64,000 bases of DNA, taken from Candidatus Atribacteria bacterium UBA6251 (GTDB taxonomy: Bacteria; Atribacterota; Phoenicimicrobiia; Phoenicimicrobiales; Phoenicimicrobiaceae). The stretch covers positions 5,922 to 69,921 of the forward strand of contig DJVR01000034.1 in assembly GCA_002441285.1 (NCBI GenBank), given 5' to 3'. The notes under the pieces are model-generated. The model was not told where the DNA came from, made no database searches, and saw only the letters and a list, made by a program, of their open reading frames with translations. The first letter of the stretch is position 1. Each line of letters starts with the position of its first letter. Position numbers and translations under genes: made by a program. This document shows, one piece after another, positions 63,966 to 64,000 of this stretch.

Positions 63966-64000
63966 TGAAATTTACAAAAAATGTTATTTAAGAATTAAAA

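Overview
The window is a 64 kb piece of a low-GC bacterial chromosome. Every gene I can support, protein or RNA, lies on the minus strand, so the window reads right to left. The organism has a secretin (PilQ) and an O-antigen-ligase-family protein, so it probably has two membranes. It also uses RNA switches of the T-box, SAM-I and GEMM types. Low GC, a diderm pilus machine and abundant dispersed repeats would fit a candidate phylum such as Atribacterota or a neighbour, but nothing in the sequence proves this.

Layout from low to high coordinate. 1-4.5 kb: protein quality control (lon, cut by the window edge, then clpP and tig) and a seven-tRNA cluster with its own promoter. 4.5-14 kb: a compact housekeeping run (rdgB, rph, prenyl synthase, xseB, xseA, nusB, Asp23-like, efp, glyA, M24 peptidase, rimO, a DUF1232 protein). 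14-43 kb: a type IV pilus island. It holds a small secreted protein under a GEMM riboswitch, a large cyclase-ATPase-TPR protein, a PKD lipoprotein, pilQ-P-O-N-M, four or five pilin-like proteins, pilD, a small ribbon-helix-helix protein, an O-antigen-ligase/TPR protein, the major pilin pilA behind two tandem GEMM-I riboswitches, a duplicated pair of two-repeat proteins, a duplicated pair of sigma factors, pilC, a GAF plus degenerate HD-GYP protein, pilB and a DUF3307 membrane protein. Several families of dispersed palindromic repeats are concentrated in its 14-32 kb part. 43-54 kb: yqeG, udk, mltG, ruvX, alaS, a second PilB-like ATPase, a seven-domain S1 protein, 5-formyl-THF cyclo-ligase and a 6S-like RNA. 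54-64 kb: aspS, asnS, hisS, a pilT and a stand-alone MshEN protein behind a T-box. Then come a second pilT, a homocysteine methyltransferase and metK behind a SAM-I riboswitch.

The most interesting theme is that pilus functions are wired to small-molecule sensing at many levels. Tandem cyclic-di-GMP-type riboswitches precede the pilin. A GEMM variant with A at the specificity position, suggestive of 3',3'-cGAMP sensing, precedes a small secreted protein. MshEN-type domains (a cyclic-di-GMP-binding family) occur on the ATPases and as a separate protein. A cyclic-nucleotide-type GAF domain is fused to an HD-GYP domain that has lost metal ligands, and an adenylate-cyclase-type protein is nearby. 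The two pilT genes sit in operons led by a T-box and a SAM-I riboswitch. Ligand assignments are inferences from hand alignment and need structural search and binding data.
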